Shown: positions 11,258-24,582 of the stretch, in pieces | Layout: each line of letters opens with the position of its first letter | Numbering within the stretch: the first letter of the stretch is position 1 | Position numbers and translations under genes: made by a program | Notes under the pieces: generated by a model | Told to the model about the DNA's origin: nothing | Databases searched by the model: none | What the model saw: the letters and a program-made list of their open reading frames with translations, nothing else | Assembly (NCBI GenBank): GCA_003255025.1 | Contig: QANY01007249.1 | Coordinates: 1 to 64,000, forward strand | Length of the DNA stretch: 64,000 nt | Direction of reading: 5' to 3' | Origin: Datisca glomerata | Lineage: Eukaryota; Streptophyta; Magnoliopsida; Cucurbitales; Datiscaceae

Positions 11258-12957
11258 GGTCTTCTCGTCCTCAGCCAAACGATCCAGAGCCGACTCTGTG
11301 CCTCCGAAGGTCGAGGAGCAAGAAAAACAACGAAGCTGTATCAGAGTTCAAAACCTAAAGAGGATGGAGAAAATTTAGGGTGTCACGATATATATTGGTA
11401 TGGTTTTTCCTGCCGGTAAGATCGTATTTTGAACGGATGAGATTGAATCTTGTATTTGATGAGTTTTGCTTTAAAATTAAAACGCGGGTATTGACGGTGA
11501 TTATGGTCGTCAGGGGTAGGTGTGGTGTGGTGAGTGCTGGCAACTGGCAATATGTTTTTGGCGTCTAATCCGTGCGCTATTGTTGGACTAAATTGCAAAA
11601 ACCAACCTCTTATATTTCTCCATTTACCATCACATCCCTATACAACTTTTTTTTTTGCAAATTCAGTGTAAACTTTTAACTTCATCTGTGCTCTATATCT
11701 ATAATTTATATGAAAATTATAGTATATGGCTATTTTTAAAACTATACATGCAATAATGACATTATATCTTTTATACGTCACTTTTGAATTTAAAAATTTA
11801 ATAATATAGTTATTGTTTTCTCCCTTACCTTTAAAAACTGGTCACAGTGGTTGAAGTTGGTAAACACTCAGTTTGCTTCATCTTTTTTCTGTTCCATGCT
11901 ACTTTATCTTCCTGATGAAGAATCGATACTATGTTAGGCATTTTTTGGTTAATCGAAGCCATGGGTATTATTTTTTCTTCATTGTTGTTGATCAAAGGTC
12001 ATGAGAATGAGTTTCACATCTAAAATTTTGATTTAAATTTCTGATATAGACTTTTCCAATATTATATGCAGACTTTTTTATGGGAATAGATGTTGGATTT
12101 GGCAAAATCTGTTTCTTGAAATCTGGGAGCTAAAATCCTTCACCCAAGTACTCTTTTTCGGGTCGGCTCATACCCAGTCCGTGATGCACCGCCGCGGACA
12201 CTGTTTTCTCAAAGACGCCAAGCGATTTGTAGGCAATTTTGAGTTTTGACATCTTGCCTCTGTGTTAATTAATGGTTTGAGTTTTTTATTTCTATTGTTT
12301 TTCCTCTTCTGCTCTCTTTTTTGGGGGGAGGAGGACAAGGAAAATTACAATTTAAAAAAATAATTGAAAATTTGGTGATTCAGAAGAATTTTCATTATAG
12401 TTTTGACTTTGGCTTTGGATGTTTAAATGTGATTTTGTATTCATGCAGTGAAATAATTAGTTTTTTATTACGTTACGAGGCAGTCATTACAATTGTACTT
12501 CTCAACTTAATCTGTAATTCGGTGAATAGAAGTTTGAGAATACTCTCTCAACTCACATTTGACGGAATAACCCCAAGTAAAAAAGAGGACTTGTAAGAAT
12601 TACAATAGTTTAGTTGCTACTTCTTCTCATTATTAAACTTGTTTAACAATTTCTTGCATTGAATTGCAAATAGAAAATATATTACTTACTCGAATAATTA
12701 AATGCATAATTTCTAAAAGACAGTGAGCAAAAAATATTACGATGAATAACATGTTTACAAGTTGTAACATTTTATTAACTTACAAATTCTGCAGATGCAA
12801 CATACTTAATTGAATGTCCGTTCCAACATCCGTAATCTTGTATATCAATTTTATGTTTTGTTCTAGAAATAAGAAAATATTACTTAGTGAAACAATTAAT
12901 TTGTAATTGTCTCGTTAATATTGAGTAAAAATAATGTGTGGTTAAGAATATATTGAT
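11258..12957. other. Intergenic region upstream of the G-patch gene
   Basis: The first ~100 bp presumably hold the G-patch 5' UTR, with a TATATAT run near 11389-11396 on the minus strand as a possible TATA box. The remainder to 12957 is AT-rich with no recognisable exon, RNA gene or transposon end. The open frame near 12321-12596 is not similar to any family I know. Confidence 0.55.
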
Positions 12958-13606
12958 TGTTATGGGTATTTTTCTGACCACTAGCAGCGCGACGACACGT
13001 GTTACACCACACTAAGGAACTCGCAGCGAAGGAAGTTTCGGAGGAACGGAGCTGACCTTACCTGATTAGTATCATTAGTGAACAGGTTACACAGACCCTA
13101 GCACATGAAAGAGCAAAAGAAGCTCATAAAGAGAGCTCGCGTAACCCCAAGCGCGAGGTTATCATTATCCGGTGAAAGTAGCCCCCAATAGGTCCAATTG
13201 TCACGATAAAATGTCAGGATAGCCTTCATTTAGTCATTTGGACATTTAATGCACGTCACTTTATGTCAAAGGTCACTCCCATTCGTCCCATCGAAGACAG
13301 GCGCCGCGTATTGTGAGGCTTCCCCAGCATGCCTCTAAGAAGGCTTCTTCAACACGTTTCCACCCACCTGAGGACCCAAGTATAAATACATACGTTAAAC
13401 AATGAAAGGGGTATGCTTTTTTAAGGAAAACTATGCTAAAATTCTACAAGGATACTAACTTAGACATCGGAAGCCCTTAGGCAAGGGACCACCTCCCATT
13501 CTATGGGGTTCACTGTCTGTGTTTTGCAGATATTAGGGAAGGAGCGAGAAACTATTCTTAAGGGAGATTGCTTGAAGAATCACTGTTGAAGTTTTCGGCC
13601 TCAACA
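12958..13606 (+). repeat. 5' LTR of the host gypsy-type element
   Basis: It is 649 bp, running from TGTTATGGG to CTCAACA, and matches 40357-41017. It contains a promoter-like TATAAATA at 13381. The next bases, ATTGGCGTCGTCCC, are the probable tRNA primer site. Confidence 0.9.
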
Positions 13607-13622
13607 ATTGGCGTCGTCCCTA
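13607..13622 (+). other. Primer-binding site of the host gypsy-type element
   Basis: ATTGGCGTCGTCCCTA directly follows the LTR end, the expected place for a minus-strand primer site. The equivalent position after the 3' LTR is instead the target duplication. Confidence 0.6.
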
Positions 13623-13710
13623 TTCAAAGCATCTGAAACCATTTTCCTCCCATGAGGAGAGAACAGGTCTGATATTCTACACTGATGAGGTCTAGGGCGA
13701 AAGGAAGGAC

Positions 13711-15631
13711 TAGTTGGAATATGTTCATAAAGTAGCATACAATAACTATCTATTTGTATTTAACTATTTCTCAGACATTAGTATTATTAAATTCTTATGA
13801 ATAAATTGAAAGTTTTATTTTAAATTACAGTGTGATTATAAATTATTCAAGTCCTAGAACTTTCATCAACGAACGAAGAGTGAAGACAAATGCGCCTCCA
13901 GACGAACTCTTCTGAGAAAGTTCATAATGATATTTCACAGTTTTAGGATCGACTAGACAATCAAATCTGATCACGACTATTAAGTTGAACCAATGGATGC
14001 CAGTCTTGGAGTTTGGGTGAAGACTCAAACGGTTAATCTAGACATGTTATGAACATGTTGAAGAGAGTGGTAATAAATTAGTTTAGAGCCCAAAACTGTT
14101 TACCATGTTCTAAGCCTAATTGTTACACCTTAAGGGTATTTGTATAATTACCTTAACCCTGAAGTAAATACGTAGCTTGACTTAGATGCAATATTTGATA
14201 TGTCAAATGAATGAGTACGAATGGCGGGCAATACCTCACTGTTGGGATTATAATTCAATTGAGTTGGAGTTACGTGAGTCATAGATATGAAAATTCGTGG
14301 TTCGATTACAAAAGCAACAATATCACCTTATGCTTTATTGATGTGTGTGTGAATAAATTAACTTGGTCAGGTATTCAATGAATTGAATCATTGATTAAGA
14401 CTTGTGAATTGTACGAAACAATTCACTATTATGTCATTCTTATTCACAACCAATAAAGGAGTTAACGGAATAATAGCAAGAGGGGTAAAATAATAATTTT
14501 ATATCTCCACTCTTGTTACTGATATTCACGATGGATAATATGTTAAAATATTCTATGGACCGTGAAAATAAAAGGGTTTATTTACACTAACAAAAACCGT
14601 AGCGCGCATAAATCGAGAGTTGATTCGACATCGAACCTATAATAGAGTCATACGATGTCAAGATTAAGTAGACCGGGAATTTATGGAGATAAATTCACCG
14701 GGTATTTGAGTTCTTAGTTTTGTTCATGTGGGTCCATTCGGTCTCAAAAATGGCTAATGAGAACAAGAATAGAGAAACGAAGTAAATTAGATCAAAATGT
14801 GTTTTGGTGTCAAGACATATTTCTTACACCTATATGTGATGAGTGATGCCACTTAATTAGTTAAGTATGATTATATGTATTGAAATTAATTAGTTTATTA
14901 TTTTCTAATTATTAAATAAAAAATAAATAAATTAATTAATTTATAATGATCAATTAACTCTATCAATTGGATTGATGAATCTCGATACAACTCAAACTCT
15001 AGAGAATATTGCAATTTTCGACAATTAGGAATATATGGAGTGATTTTTCAGAAATTTAAAAATATATGAGTATATTTATAAATATCAAAAATTACTTTTT
15101 ATCAATATATAATATCAATCTGATTGCAGATATATCAAGCGTTAGATACAGTTGCTTGTTTACAAAGCAAGAGAGAAAAACATTTACCCCTCCCTCGCTG
15201 TTGCCTCTGAAAATTATATTGAAGGATAAAATTGTTGATTTTTTTCAATCGTTTTGAGAGCTTGCCTACATTCAAATTTCTACACAAAATTCCCGTGCGA
15301 TATATTTCTAAAATTACGGATGGTTATTGGTGGATGAAATTCACAAATCATTCTTGGAGTTCAAGTGCATGATTCGGATCCCGAAACTTGAAGAACACTC
15401 GAAGGAATTCCGCCAGTTCAGAAATTCTCCGATACAAAGTATAGGTGAAAAAATGGTTTATAACATTATTTTCTCGTTTAATGTCGTATATGCATAATCG
15501 CACGTTATTTGGTTTTAAGTTATTTAATTTGATGAAATAAGTCAATTGAAAAATTTATTGATATTCTGTCCACGAACCGTTCGTGGTTCAAACTTTTTTT
15601 TAATTAATTTTAAAACTAATCGGTCCTAGCA
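13711..15631 (+). repeat. 5' LTR of copia 1
   Basis: About 1.92 kb. The first bases, TAGTTGGAATATG, differ from the expected TG start by one base. It ends in CCTAGCA just before the primer site. Its pair is at 21295-23155. Confidence 0.88.
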
Positions 15632-15646
15632 ATTGGTATCAAAGCG
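15632..15646 (+). other. tRNA-iMet primer-binding site of copia 1
   Basis: ATTGGTATCAAAGCG immediately follows the LTR and differs by one base from the usual TGGTATCAGAGC initiator-Met primer site. Confidence 0.88.
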
Positions 15647-16689
15647 AGGTTCTTGATTATGCATATTGATATATGAAACGAACCTATCATGAATTTTATG
15701 GATATTGACATATGATTTTGTATGGTATATTCAAAACTGTTTTGAATGTGTTATGTGATTAGATCCCTAACTATTCGCTCTAGACGTTTTTATTTCAATT
15801 TAGAATTGATGTATGCCGAATTTGAGGTATATGATTTCATGTAATTTATTTTTGTTGCAAAAATTGTAATTTTATAAAATTGATGTAAATCGTCGTCACC
15901 TTGATACCGTCGCAGGAAACCGCTCGAAATCGCCACCGAGAAGTCACCGGAAACACACGGTTTTCATGGAATACTGTTCACGCCAGAATTACTGTTCGCG
16001 CCGGAGTTACTGTTCCACTGAAACGGTACTGTTCTGGTACCCGTCGTTGCCGTTGTCCGCTCTCGTGCCCTGCATGGTGACTAGGGTTTGTAAAACCCTA
16101 GGCGATAACAATTAGGGTTTATAATATTTTTTTTATCTTTTAAATTTTAAACGGATAAAAGATAAGTTTGCTATTTTATCTTTTTATATTTTAAATTTTG
16201 AATTCAAAAAATAATTATCAATATTATCTTTTTATCCTTTGTTTTGTTTTTAAGTAAAAAAGGGTGGATAATTAATGAGATTATTTATGTATAAAAAATA
16301 GTTTTTAATTAAAAGATTTTAATCAAAATTTAAAATGTGAATTTTTGAAACTTGAAATATGAAATTTTAATTTTGAAATTTGAAATTTGATTTTAAAATG
16401 GGAATGGACTTTTGTAAAGAGTTACAAAGTGGTGGGACAACCTAAAGGACAAACAAACAATTACAGACGCCATGAAGATTTGTAAATTAATTTGTAATTT
16501 ATTGGGACGTTAATTTTGAATGTATGATTTAATTTTAATCGTGCATCACCATATAACATGTCATATAGAACTAGAGATATGCCAATATCAAATTGTCATG
16601 TAGCATGTACATTCATGATTGTAGATTAATTTATAATGGCTATAATTTAATTGCAATGCGAAATTTATAATGGTTATGATTTTAGATTG

Positions 16690-16746
16690 GGATTTAAAAT
16701 TAATAAAGGATTTAAAATTAATAAAGGATTTAAAATTAATAAAGGA
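16690..16746 (+). repeat. 18-bp tandem repeat, three units, in the copia 1 leader
   Basis: GATTTAAAATTAATAAAG is repeated three times head to tail, with a fourth partial copy. It lies in the untranslated leader upstream of gag. Confidence 0.9.
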
Positions 16747-17387
16747 TTTATAAATTTCATCATTTTTTTAAATTAATAAAAGTTATTTTTCGAAAAACAA
16801 CAAAAAATTCAAAAAAAAAATTCAAAAACTAAGTGGAAGGTTCGTTTACGTTTAAACATTTCTAAGGTCTCCAACGCGCTTGATTGTGCCATGAGGAATG
16901 GTTTAGAATCGCCTATAGCGGTCATCTCTTTAATGGGAGAAACTTTGGAGTCGTGTCGCTTTGAGTCATCGAGTTGCTTGAAAAGGTAAGACTTCTAAAT
17001 GAAGTGCTGATGCAGGGCCGTCTCATAAACGGGCTGTTATTCCATAGCAACTTTTGTGAGTTGATACGTTGGTTAAACACTTTGACTAAATCACATTGAA
17101 ATCCACACTTAGGGGCTAGTTAATGGGGCGAAGGTGACCAAAACCATTGGTGTAAGCTAGACGTGAAGACATTTGAGCGTTAACCAAACGAGAAGAGTCT
17201 CGATACAATAGGAGATAGTTTGGACTTCATCCCTCAATGAGACAAGCTATTGTTTTTTATCGTAACATCATGGTGGAAATATTTTTTTTATGGATTTTTA
17301 AATATTTAAGTAGTTGCATCATGTATCATACTTTTCTAAACGATTAAGCATTTATTTACACCGTTTTATTTATTCTTTTCAGTAATC

Positions 17388-20300
17388 ATGTCACTATCCC
17401 ATCTCTCAACAATTCTTAACGCGAACAAATTTACTGGTGAAAATTATGTGGATTGGAAACGAAATCTTGATATCATGCTGACGGTAGAAAAGCACAAGTT
17501 CACGCTCACTACCCCTTGTTCCCTTAAGCCTATTGCTGAATCGACTCAAGAGAAAAAAGATGCTTATGCCTTTTGGTTACGTTCTGATGAGATCGCCAGA
17601 TGTTACATATTGGCATCTATGAGCAATGTGTTGCAACAATAGCATCAGAACTTTGAGACCATTGTTGATATGATGTTGAACATCACTGAAATGTTCAGAG
17701 ATCAGGTCGTCAAGCTAGACAGATAGTTGTACGCAACTTCATGAATTGCGGGATGGAACCTAGAACCCCTGTTAGAGAATATATGATGCTGATCATAATT
17801 TATCTGAATGAGATGGAGATCATGGGTGCTGAGATTGATGATGAGACTCACGTGGATATGATCCTAGAGACTTTGCCTAGTACATTTGAAAACTTCAAGC
17901 TTAATTATTCGATGAATAAGCTCAAGTACTCACTTCCTGAGCTCATGAACGAGCTACAAACTGCTGAGACTCTGTTTCTGAAAGGCGAGAGGAAGTTCGA
18001 AGATGCTAACTTCATTGAAAGAAAGTCTTCCACCTCTGGCTCTAAGAAGAAACAGAGAAAATGTCCAAGGAAAGCGAAGAAGCAGAAGTCGAAAGTTGCC
18101 AAAGGCAAGATCACCACGAGAGTAGACAAGTTGAAAGACAAGTGTCATCACTATGGAGCTGCTAGTCATTGGAAATGCAACAACCCAGAGTATCTCAAAG
18201 GGTTAGGATCTAAAGGAATATTAATGGTTACTGAGGCCTGTTATATATGTAGTTGTCTCTACTTATTCTTGTATTGTAGACTCTATAGCTACTAACCACA
18301 TATTTTACTCCATGCAGCGGTTCAGGGGAGTCAGAAGGCTTGACGAGGGTGAGTACAACTTCTGTTGAGGTAATGGAGCACTAGTATCAGCCGGATCTAT
18401 AGAAACTTTTAAATTATGTTTTGAGAAACATTTTATTATTTTACGTGATGTTTATTATATCCCAGTTTTTTAGAAGAATCTTATTTCTATTGGTGCATTA
18501 AGTGAGCAAGAATTTGATCTTAAATTCATTGATAAAGATATTGATATGTTTAGAAATTAATGTTATATTACTGTTGCACGCATGTTTAATAAACTATTTC
18601 ACGTAAAACTAATAGTTCAAATGATATGTGACACTAAAGTGAATAATGATTCACAAAAAGATAATAAAAGGCTGAAGCTCGACTCAACCGATCTAACCTA
18701 TTTGTACCACTTACGCCTTGGGCATATTGGCATGGACAAGATTAAAAGACTTGTAAAGGATGGTCCTTTATAAACTTTAAGTGTGGGATCACTACCCACA
18801 AGTAAATGTTGTATTGAAAGTAAAATGACCAAGAGACATTTTTCAGCAAAAGGTGAAAGAGCGACTCAATGCCTTGAACTCATACATAGTGATGTATGTG
18901 GGCCATTGAATATCTAAGCAAGAGGAGGTTATGAATACTTCATAACCTTCACTGATGACTACTCATGTTTTGGTCATATTTATCTACTGCGTCAAGAGTC
19001 TGAAACCTTTGAAAAGTTCAAAGAGTATAAGGTCTTGGTTGAAAAGTAATTAGAAAAACAAATCAAAACACTATGATATGATCACAGTAGAGAGTACTTA
19101 CTAGGAGAGTACGAAGACTTTCTTTCTCAGCTTACAGCACCTGGTACGCCACAACAAAATGGTGTGTCAGAGAAAATGAATCGAATTATGATGGATATGG
19201 TTAGATCTATGATGAGTTACAATTCTATCCAAGATTCCTTCTAGGGATATGTGTTGGAAACAATGACATATATTCTGAACCAAGTTCTGGCGAAGACAGT
19301 GCCTGGTACACCATATGAAAGATGGTATGGACGAAAGTCGCCTATTAACCATTTTAAAATATGGGGGTGCCCAGCACATGTTCTAAAACTGAATACAGAC
19401 AAGTTGGTCAGTCGTTCAGAATTATACATATTCGTAGGATATCCTAAAGGAACGAAAGGGTACATCTTCTACAGTACGACTGACCAAAAACATTTGTTAG
19501 CATGTATGCTCATTTTCTTGAAGAATATTACATTAAAAGTGTATAGTTGAGAAGAACAATTATGCTAGAGGAATTGTTGAGTGGGAAGACACCAACTACC
19601 CAATTAGAATTTGTTTCTGATTCAATAATAGAAGAACCACGATAGGTGCCAGAGCGTATGAAGCCTTGACGTAGTGGGAGGGTTGTGAGACAGCCTGAGA
19701 GGTATATGTCCTATGGGGAAGCTTTGACAGTTGTCTCAGATAAGGATCTTGATGAAAATGTCTCCTACTCAGAGGCCATGGCAGGTCTTAAAGCAAACTT
19801 ATGGTAAGAAGGCATGAATGTTAAGATACATTTGATGTATTCGAACGAAGTCTAAAAGCTTATAGATCCTTCTGAAGGAGTACAACTCGTATGATGTAAA
19901 TGGATCTATAAGAAGAAAAGAGGTTCGGATGGAAATGTAGAGACATTCAAACCTAGACTAGTAACCAAGGGCTACACCTAAAAGGAAGGTATAGACTACG
20001 AGGATACCTTCTCGCCGGTGGCCATGCTTAAATCTTTCTGAATCCTTTTGTCCATTATTGTTGCCTCTGATTATGAGATCTAGCAAATGGACGTCAATAC
20101 TACTTTTCTGAATGACAATCTTGATGAGCGCATTTATATGGCTCAACCAGACGTGGTCATGGAGAAGGCCAAACGTCACGATTGTGGAATATTAGATTTG
20201 ACAAAACTGTTAAAAACTATGGTTTTGAACAATTAGTGAACGCGCCCTATGTGTATAAGCTGATACACGAAGGGAAGGTGATTTTTCTAGTCTTGTACGT

Positions 20301-21280
20301 AGATGATATTCTACTTATTGGGAATGACGTAGAAAAATTATCTGATGCCAATATTTGGCTTGCAAATCAATTTTATAAGAAGGATCTTGGAAAAGCTGCA
20401 TTTGTCGTAGTTATTCAGATTTTTTGAGATGGGAAGAACATAAAATTGACACTGTCTCAAGCATCTTATATTGATAAGGTGTTGGATCACTTCAGTATGT
20501 AAAACTCCAAGAAAGGATTTCTTTCTTTTAGAAATAGAGTTAGCCTCTACAAGAAACACTCTCCCAAGACTCCTCAAGAAGAGGAAAATGTGAGAAAGAT
20601 TCCTTATTCCTCAGCCGTAGGAAGTCTCATGTATGTGATGTTTTACACTAGGCCAGACATTTGCTATGACGTGGGCATGGTGAGTCATTTTCAATCTAAT
20701 CCTAGAATCGGGCATTACAATGCCGTTAAGCATATCCTTAAGTATCTGAGGAGAACAAGAAACTACATGCTTGTGTATTCAGGTATTGACCTGAATATGA
20801 CTGAGATATACTGATTCTGATTTCCAAGAAGATAAGGATAATAGGAGGTCCACTTCAGGATCGATGTTCATCCTGAACGGTGGAGCAATTGTATGGAGAA
20901 GTATCAAGCAATCTTGCATTGTTGATTCTACAAAGGAAGCTGAATATGTGGTAGCTTGTGAAGCTGCAAAAGAAGCTATAAGGCTTAGGAAGTTCTTGAA
21001 GACTCTGGAAGGTGTTAGATGCTGGCAAACCCATGACACTTTATTATGATAATAGTGGGACTGTAGTAAATTCTAAGGAACCTAGAAGTTATAAGAAATC
21101 CAAACACATAGAGCGTAAATATCACCTGATTAGAGAAATTTTTTAGCATGGAGACATTGTGGTTATGCATATTTCGACGGTCAACAACCTGACAAATCTA
21201 TTCACAAAGACTTTAAGTAGTAAAGTTTTTTATGGTCATCTAGAAGGCTTGGGGATAAGAGATTGTACACGCATACTTTA
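17388..21280 (+). pseudogene. Broken gag-pol of copia 1
   Basis: Gag starts at 17388 (MSLSHLSTILNANKFTGENY) and breaks at a stop at 17640, continuing in another frame from 17741. The zinc knuckle near 18141-18185 reads CHHYGAASHWKCN, so its second Cys is Tyr. The pre-integrase block LYHLRLGHIGMDKI is near 18702. Integrase fragments run over 18860-19480 with several stops. RT spans about 19870-20430, with YVDD intact at 20295-20306. RNase H runs about 20600-21230 (GSLMYVMFYTRPDICYDVG, and HIERKYHLIREIF near 21110). At least eight stops or frameshifts make it non-functional. The domain order establishes copia; I do not assign a lineage. Confidence 0.92.
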
Positions 21281-21294
21281 GTCCAAGTGAAAGA

Positions 21295-23155
21295 TTCTTG
21301 GAATATGTCCTTAAAGTAGCGTGTAATAACTATTCATTTGTATTTAGCTATTTCTTAGACATTAGTATTATTAAATTCTTATGAATAAATTGGAAGTTTT
21401 ATTTTAAATTAAAGTGTGTTAATAAATTACTTAAGTCCTGGAACTTTCATCAACGAACGAAAAGTAAAGACATAGACGTCTCCAGACGAACTCTTCTAAG
21501 AAAGTTCAGAATGAAATTCGTAGTCTTAAGATCGACTGGACAATCAAACCTGATTATGACTGTTAGGTTGAACCAATGGATGTCGGTCTTGGGTAACGAC
21601 AGTGGAGACTCAAACGTTAACCTAGACATGTTATGAACATGTTGAATAGATCGATAACAAATTAGTTTAGAGCCCAAAATCATTTACCAAGCTCTACATC
21701 TAATTTTTACACCTTAAGAGTATTTTTGTAATTACTTTAGTCCTTAGGTGAATAAGTAGCTTGATTAGTTAGTTGCAATTTTGATATGTCAAATGAGTGC
21801 GTTCGAATGGCAGGCAATACTTCGACTGTTAGGATTGTAATTCAATTGAGTTAGAGCTATGTGATTCACATATTTGAAAATTCGTGGTTCGATTATGAAA
21901 GCAACAATATCATCTTATGCTTGATTGATGGGTGTGTGAATAAATTAACCTGGTCAGGTATTCAATGAATTGAGTCATTGATTACGGCTTAGGAATTGTA
22001 CGAGATAATTCACTATTATGTATTTCTTATTCACAGCCAATAAAAGAGTTAAGGAAATAATAACATTATATCCCCGCTCTTGTTAAAGATATTCATGATG
22101 GGTAACATGTTAAAATATTCTATGGACCGTGAAAATTAAAGGTTTTATTTACACCAACGGGAAATGTAGCGCGCATGAATCGAAAGTTGATTCGGCATCG
22201 AACCTATAGTGGAGTCGTACGATGTCAAGATTAAATAGGTTGAGAATTTATAGAGATAAATTCGTCGGGTATTTGAATCCTTAACTTTGTTCATGTGGGT
22301 CCGTTCGGTCTCAGAAATAGCTCATGAGAACAAGAATAGAAAAATGAAGTAAATTAGATCAAAATGTGTTTTGGTGCTAAGGTATATTTTCTACACATAT
22401 ATGTGACGGATGATGTCACTTTATTAGTTTAGTGTTATTAAATGTATTGAAATTAACCAGTTTATTATTTTCTAATTATTTGATTATCAATTACTTAATT
22501 AGATTGATGAATCTTGATATAACTCAAATAGTAGAGAGTATTGCAATTTTTAGCAATTATGAATATATGGGGTGAATTTTCAGAAATTTAAAAATATATG
22601 AGTATATTTGATTGAAAATTACTTTTTACCAATATCTAATAGCAATCTGATTGCAGATAGATAAAGTATTAGATATAGCTACTTGTTTACAAAGCAAGAG
22701 AGAAAAACGTTTTCCCCTCCCTCCCTGTTGCAGCTGAAAATTATAAAGGAGAAATTTTTTTATTTTACTTCTTCAATCATTTTGATAGCCCACACTTAAA
22801 TTTCTACACAAAATTCTCGTGAGATATATTTCTAAAATTAACGGGTGGTTGTTTGTTGACGAAACTCACAAATCGTTCTCGGAGTTCAAATGCGTGATTC
22901 GGATCCCGAAGCTTGAAGAACGCTTGAAGGAATTCCGTCAGTTTAGAAATTCTTCGATACAAAGTATATGTGAAAAAATTGTTTCTAATCTTAACTTCTC
23001 ATTTTATATCATATATGCATAACCACACGTTGTTTGGTTTTTAGTTATTTAATTTGATTAAATAAGTTAATTAGAAATTTTTTTGATATTCGACCACGAA
23101 CCATTCATGGTTTAAACTTATTTTTAATTAATTTTAAAACCAACTGGTCCTAGCA
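21295..23155 (+). repeat. 3' LTR of copia 1
   Basis: About 1.86 kb, matching 13711-15631. It is preceded by a weak polypurine tract, AAGTGAAAGA, at about 21285-21294, and followed by GGACC of the interrupted host element. Confidence 0.88.
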
Positions 23156-24582
23156 GGACCCACCTCTCCCATCATTGGAAGGAGAACCTTCTGCCACCGT
23201 GATAGTTATCTGACACATGAAGGTGGATACGGTGGTTGTAACCTCCAAGGTAACCAGGAAAGGGAGTAAGGGTGTGTTGGTCATCGTTCAAGTCATAAAG
23301 GCCTCTTACGCTGAAATGATCCTCCTCCAAGACTCGAAGATCCTACCGGAAGAATTGCCACGCACTCACGGGACTCATGGTGAAACTACTTAGGAGGAGA
23401 CTAGACGATCTCCTGGTTGAAGAAAGTGCCACCATTCAAGGAGTTCAGGACCGGAACGAGACTTGGTTGTAGATGGGTAGGTACCCCTTTGAAATGTTCT
23501 GGTTGGGGTCATCAATGAGGACAAAGGTGGAGAACAAAGCCACCGGGTAGTGAATGAAGGTGAAGGCCTCCTTAAAGGACCCTCGAGGGGTAGTATATGA
23601 CTAACAACGGATGGTGGAGGTAAGTGTCAATGGACCACCCTCCTTTCGATTTCTTGGTGCCCTTTTTTGGCCACCAACAATTTCGCAAAGCTCCAACGCA
23701 GGCGAAGAAAGACCGCAATGGACGGGTGAATGGGCCTGGGAACATCCCCAGCTAAAATACAGAGCTCTGCACCAATCCCCCACCATGGTGCAATGCGCAT
23801 CTGGGTTAGCCAACTCTAAACTACTGCGACCCACCTAGAAAATGGAGGGACGATAGGCCCTGCTGAAATTGGCATACGAGCCCGCAGGCCAAGCCTAATT
23901 TGGCACCCCGCTTAAGAAACAGGGATGGTCAAGACTTTTTACACCAGCCTCCAAGGGGATCATGCTCTCGGTACCGGGGACATGTATGCGTACTCCCCTC
24001 CCCAACGCCTCTAAATGAAGCGAATGAGTTGATAATGAGGGAGGACCCAGTGAATGGTCAACAACTAAAAAATGGTCTGAAGAAGAACTCGGAAGACCAG
24101 GGTGGTCAATATTTCTCCTGCCAGAATAATGGGAGAGGAAAGATCAGGATAAACACATACATCTCTATGAGCAGAATGTGAAATTTAGGAGGTACTTCTA
24201 TTGATGTGAAGATGCATCTCTGAAGGAAGAATGTACCAAGCCTAGCAAGAGAGGGAGAGCCATAGCTCGAGAAGTTAAAGGTTTGATCGCCTACAACACT
24301 CCACTTCAATTTTCCTCAGCTAGAGCAAAAGTACCTGCTTTCTCTTTAAAGTAGTCAAACATTGAGGTGTAAAAGAAGATAAAGATCGCGTGCTCATCAA
24401 CAGTTATCAAATAAGAGCTTTCTTTCTCTCCTCAACTAGGATTCACATATTTTAAGGCCCTCTTTTAATTAATATACTTCTGTGGAAAAATAGAACTTGT
24501 TTTTGAAATGTTTACTAATGATTTTATGGCCATCCTACAAGTCTCCAATGATCGACTATTCTACGACGTGTGACGAAGATCA
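23156..24582 (+). other. Internal DNA of the host gypsy-type element, left part
   Basis: This resumes the element interrupted at 13710. It is less AT-rich than its surroundings. Open frames of 70-90 codons occur on both strands around 23600-24180, but none resembles gag or pol and all neighbouring frames carry stops. I read it as non-coding spacer of a non-autonomous element. Confidence 0.55.

Larger units (their letters stand above)
13711..23155 (+). mobile_element. Copia LTR retrotransposon 1, nested, degenerate
   Basis: LTRs lie at 13711-15631 and 21295-23155. They share TTGGAATATGT at the start and GGTCCTAGCA at the end, and align throughout with many substitutions and small indels. A typical tRNA-iMet primer site (TTGGTATCAAAGC) follows the left LTR. 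The internal order gag, zinc knuckle, protease, integrase, RT, RNase H is that of copia. The flanks read AGGAC|LTR and LTR|GGACC, so a 4-5 bp duplication of (A)GGAC supports a single insertion into the gypsy-type element. Many stops and LTR divergence point to an old copy. Confidence 0.92.

Noticed and set aside
12321..12596. 91-codon + strand frame as a gene
   Set aside because: No recognisable motif, AT-rich composition and no splice-site context; treated as chance.
23601..24181. Overlapping 75-93 codon frames in the host gypsy-type element
   Set aside because: Open on both strands with no gag or pol motif; likely chance in less AT-rich spacer DNA.
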